From Clusia tigrina (taxonomy: Eukaryota; Arthropoda; Insecta; Diptera; Clusiidae): a stretch of 64,000 nucleotides of DNA. How positions within the stretch are numbered: position 1 is the first letter of the stretch; each line of letters starts with the position of its first letter. Shown here in pieces: positions 62,036 to 64,000 of the stretch. The position numbers and the translations under genes are program-made. A model generated the notes under the pieces. That model did not search any database. It had not been told where the DNA came from and was given only the letters and a program-made list of their open reading frames with translations. The DNA lies in NCBI GenBank assembly GCA_920105625.2, contig OV050031.1, positions 84,763,995-84,827,994 of the forward strand, written 5' to 3'.

Positions 62036-64000
62036 CGACAGCGGCAATGACAGAGACGCCTACAGAGACTTTGACAGAGGCTGCGACGCCGACTGAAACG
62101 ACGATTGACACGCCAACTGAGGTAGATATTGGTATATATAGGCATAGAGAAGGCAGCAGACCCCCCAGTCGACAGCGGCAGCGACTGAGACACCCACAGA
62201 GACGCTGACAGAGGCTGCGACGCCGACTGAGACGCCGACTGAGGCAGAAAGGGGTAGATAAAGGCATAAAGAAGGCAGCAGACCGCTCAATGGACAGCGG
62301 CAACGACTAAGACGCCCCCATAGACGTTGACAGAGGCTGCGACGCCGACTGAGAGGCCGACTGAAGTAGATAGGGGTAGATATTGGCATAGAGAACACAG
62401 CAGACCCCCCAATCGACAGCGGCAGCGACTGAGTCGCCTACAGAGACGCTGACAGAGGCTGCGACGAGTGAGACGCCGACTGAGGCAGAGAGGGGTAGAT
62501 ATAGGTATAGAGAAGGCAGCAGACCCCTCAATCGACAGCGGAAACGATTGAGACGCCTACAGAAACGCTGACAGAGGCTCCGACGCCGACTGAGACGCCG
62601 ACTCAGGCAGATAGGGGTAGATATAGGCACAGAGAATTCAGCAGACCCCCCAATCGACTGCAGCAGCGACTGAGACGTCTACAGAAACGCTGACAAGGGG
62701 CTGCGATGCCGACTGAGGCAGATAGGGGTAGATATAGGCATAGAGAAGGCAGCAGACCCCTCAATCGACAGCGGCAACGACAGAGACGCCTACAGAGACT
62801 CTGACAGAGGCTGCGACGCCGACTGAAACGCCGATTGACACGCCGACTGACGCAGATAGGGGTATATATAGGCACAGAGATCGCAGCAGACCCCCCAATC
62901 GACAGCGGCAGCGATTGAGACGCCCACAGAGACGTTGACAGAGGCTGCGATGCCGACTGAGGTAGATAGGGGTAGATATAGGCATAGAGAATGCAGCAGA
63001 CCCCCCAATAGACTGCGGGAGCGAATTAGACGCCTACAGAGACGCTGACAGAGACTGCGACGCCGCCTGAGACGCCGACTGAGGCAGAAAGGGGTAGATA
63101 AGGGCATAGAGAAGGCAGCAGACCCCCAATCGACAGCGGCAATGACTGAGACGCCTACAGAGACGCTGACAGAAGCTGCGACGCCGACTGAGCCGCACAC
63201 TGAGGCAGATAGGGGTAGATATAGGCACAGAGAATTCAGCAGACCCCCCAATCGACTGCAGCAGCGACTGAGACGTCTACAGAAACGCTGACAAGGGGCT
63301 GCGATGCCGACTGAGGCAGATAGGGGTAGATATAGGCATAGAGAAGGCAGCAGACCCCTCAATCGACAGCGGCAACGACAGAGACGCCTACAGAGACTAT
63401 GACAGAGGCTGCGACGCCGACTGAAACGCCGATCGACACGCCGACTGAAGCAGATAGGGGTATATTATGCATAGAGAAGGCAGCAGACCAACCCCATTCT
63501 ACAGCCGCAGCGACTGAGACGCTTACAGAGACGCTGACAGAGGTTGAGACGCCGACTGAGGCAGATAGGGGTAGATATAGGCACAGAGAAGGCAGCAGAT
63601 GGCCCAATCGACAGCGGCAGCGACTGACACGCCTACAGAGACGCTGACAGAAGCTGCGACGCTGACTGAGACGCCGACTGAGGCAGATAGGGGTAGATAT
63701 AGGCATAGAGAAGGAAGCAGACCACCCCAATCGACAGCGGCAGCGACTGAGACGTCTACAGAGACGCCGATTGAGACGCCGACTGAAGTAGATAGGTGTA
63801 GATAAAGGCATAGAGAAGGCAGCAGACCCCCCAATCGACAGCGGCAGCGACTGAGACGCCTACAGAAACGCTGACAGAGGCTGCGACGCTGACTGAGGCA
63901 GATAGGGGTAGATATAGGCATAGAGAAGGCAGCAGACCCCTCAATCGACAGCGGCAGCGATTGAGATACCTACAGATACGCTGACAGATGCTGCGACGCC
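48101..64000. repeat. Array block from the second 289-bp island to the window end
   Basis: Satellite monomers only, with no unrelated DNA to the last base. Up to 62035 it is the copy of 31401-45335. After that comes unique continuation with a further higher-order unit. The array is cut by the window edge at 64000. Confidence 0.85.
55352..64000. repeat. Higher-order repeat, 2.5-2.8 kb units, second set
   Basis: The TATATTATGC marker recurs at 55352, 58131, 60675 and 63461, giving units of 2,779, 2,544 and 2,786 bp plus a 540-bp partial unit at the window end. The first two are copies of the set at 38652. The 2,786-bp unit shows the full length that the truncated third unit had before the large duplication. 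Confidence 0.85.

Larger units (their letters stand above)
4910..64000. repeat. Giant satellite array, 110/122-bp monomer, continues past the window
   Basis: From 4910 to the end nearly all sequence is head-to-tail copies of one monomer in a single orientation. A clean 122-bp copy is 36884-37005. It runs from GATAGGGGTAGATATAGGCA, through AGAGAAGGCAGCAGA, a C run of usually 5-7, AATCGACAGCGGCAGCGACT and a GACGCCTACAGAGACGCTGA segment, to one or more copies of CGCCGACTGAGA. The common short form lacks one 12-bp block (110 bp). Dividing the length by about 115 gives roughly 500 monomers. The consensus has ten CpG per 122 bp and one C-rich strand. I do not recognise the family. The array is interrupted only at 21856-22517, 24628-25290, 31112-31400 and 47812-48100. 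Confidence 0.95.

Noticed and set aside
4910..64000. Hundreds of open frames in the satellite as a protein family
   Set aside because: They occur in several frames and both strands at once, start at the same ATG-like spot of each monomer (antisense of GGCATAG), change frame from unit to unit, and show no conserved domain.
4910..64000. CRISPR array
   Set aside because: Monomers are contiguous and similar over their whole length; there are no unique spacers, and the associated elements are eukaryotic retrotransposons.

Overview
This is eukaryotic, non-coding-dominated sequence, most likely from an insect. The mobile elements are BEL/Pao LTR retrotransposons and R1/LOA-type non-LTR retrotransposons, both typical of arthropods, and CpG is plainly not depleted in the repeats, as in animals with little DNA methylation such as flies. 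The species cannot be fixed from the sequence. I see no ordinary host gene, tRNA or rRNA gene.

Layout. (1) Positions 1-2826 are the 5' end of a leftward BEL/Pao retrotransposon: LTR at 2240-2826, primer-binding site and leader, then a gag-pol frame broken by two single-base frameshifts, with zinc knuckles, an aspartic protease and the first residues of the reverse transcriptase before the window edge. (2) Positions 2827-4909 are the 3' end of a rightward element of the same family (integrase with its catalytic residues, polypurine tract, LTR). The leftward copy has inserted head-on into it. (3) From 4910 to the end (59 kb, continuing beyond the window) is one giant tandem array. Its monomer is about 110 or 122 bp and varies mainly by gain or loss of 12-bp blocks. 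Four short islands interrupt it: two copies of an R1-clade 3' end (21856-22517, 24628-25290) and two copies of a 289-bp scrap of another non-LTR element (31112-31400, 47812-48100).

The array is organised at several nested scales: a 6/12-bp register, the 110/122-bp monomer, local duplications (551 bp, 1,146 bp, about 2.9 kb), a 2.5-2.8 kb higher-order unit, and an almost perfect tandem duplication of 16,700 bp (28636-45335 and 45336-62035) that carries everything inside it. In the copies I read side by side, identity rises towards the right: the R1-bearing copies differ at roughly ten sites in 660 bp, whereas I found only eight differences over the two 16.7-kb copies. This fits repeated amplification with an older, transposon-invaded edge on the left.

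The many long open frames in the array are by-products of a stop-poor repeat and are not called as genes. The most unusual content is the satellite family itself, its hexamer-based build and its recent large-scale amplification. I found no new protein-coding system.
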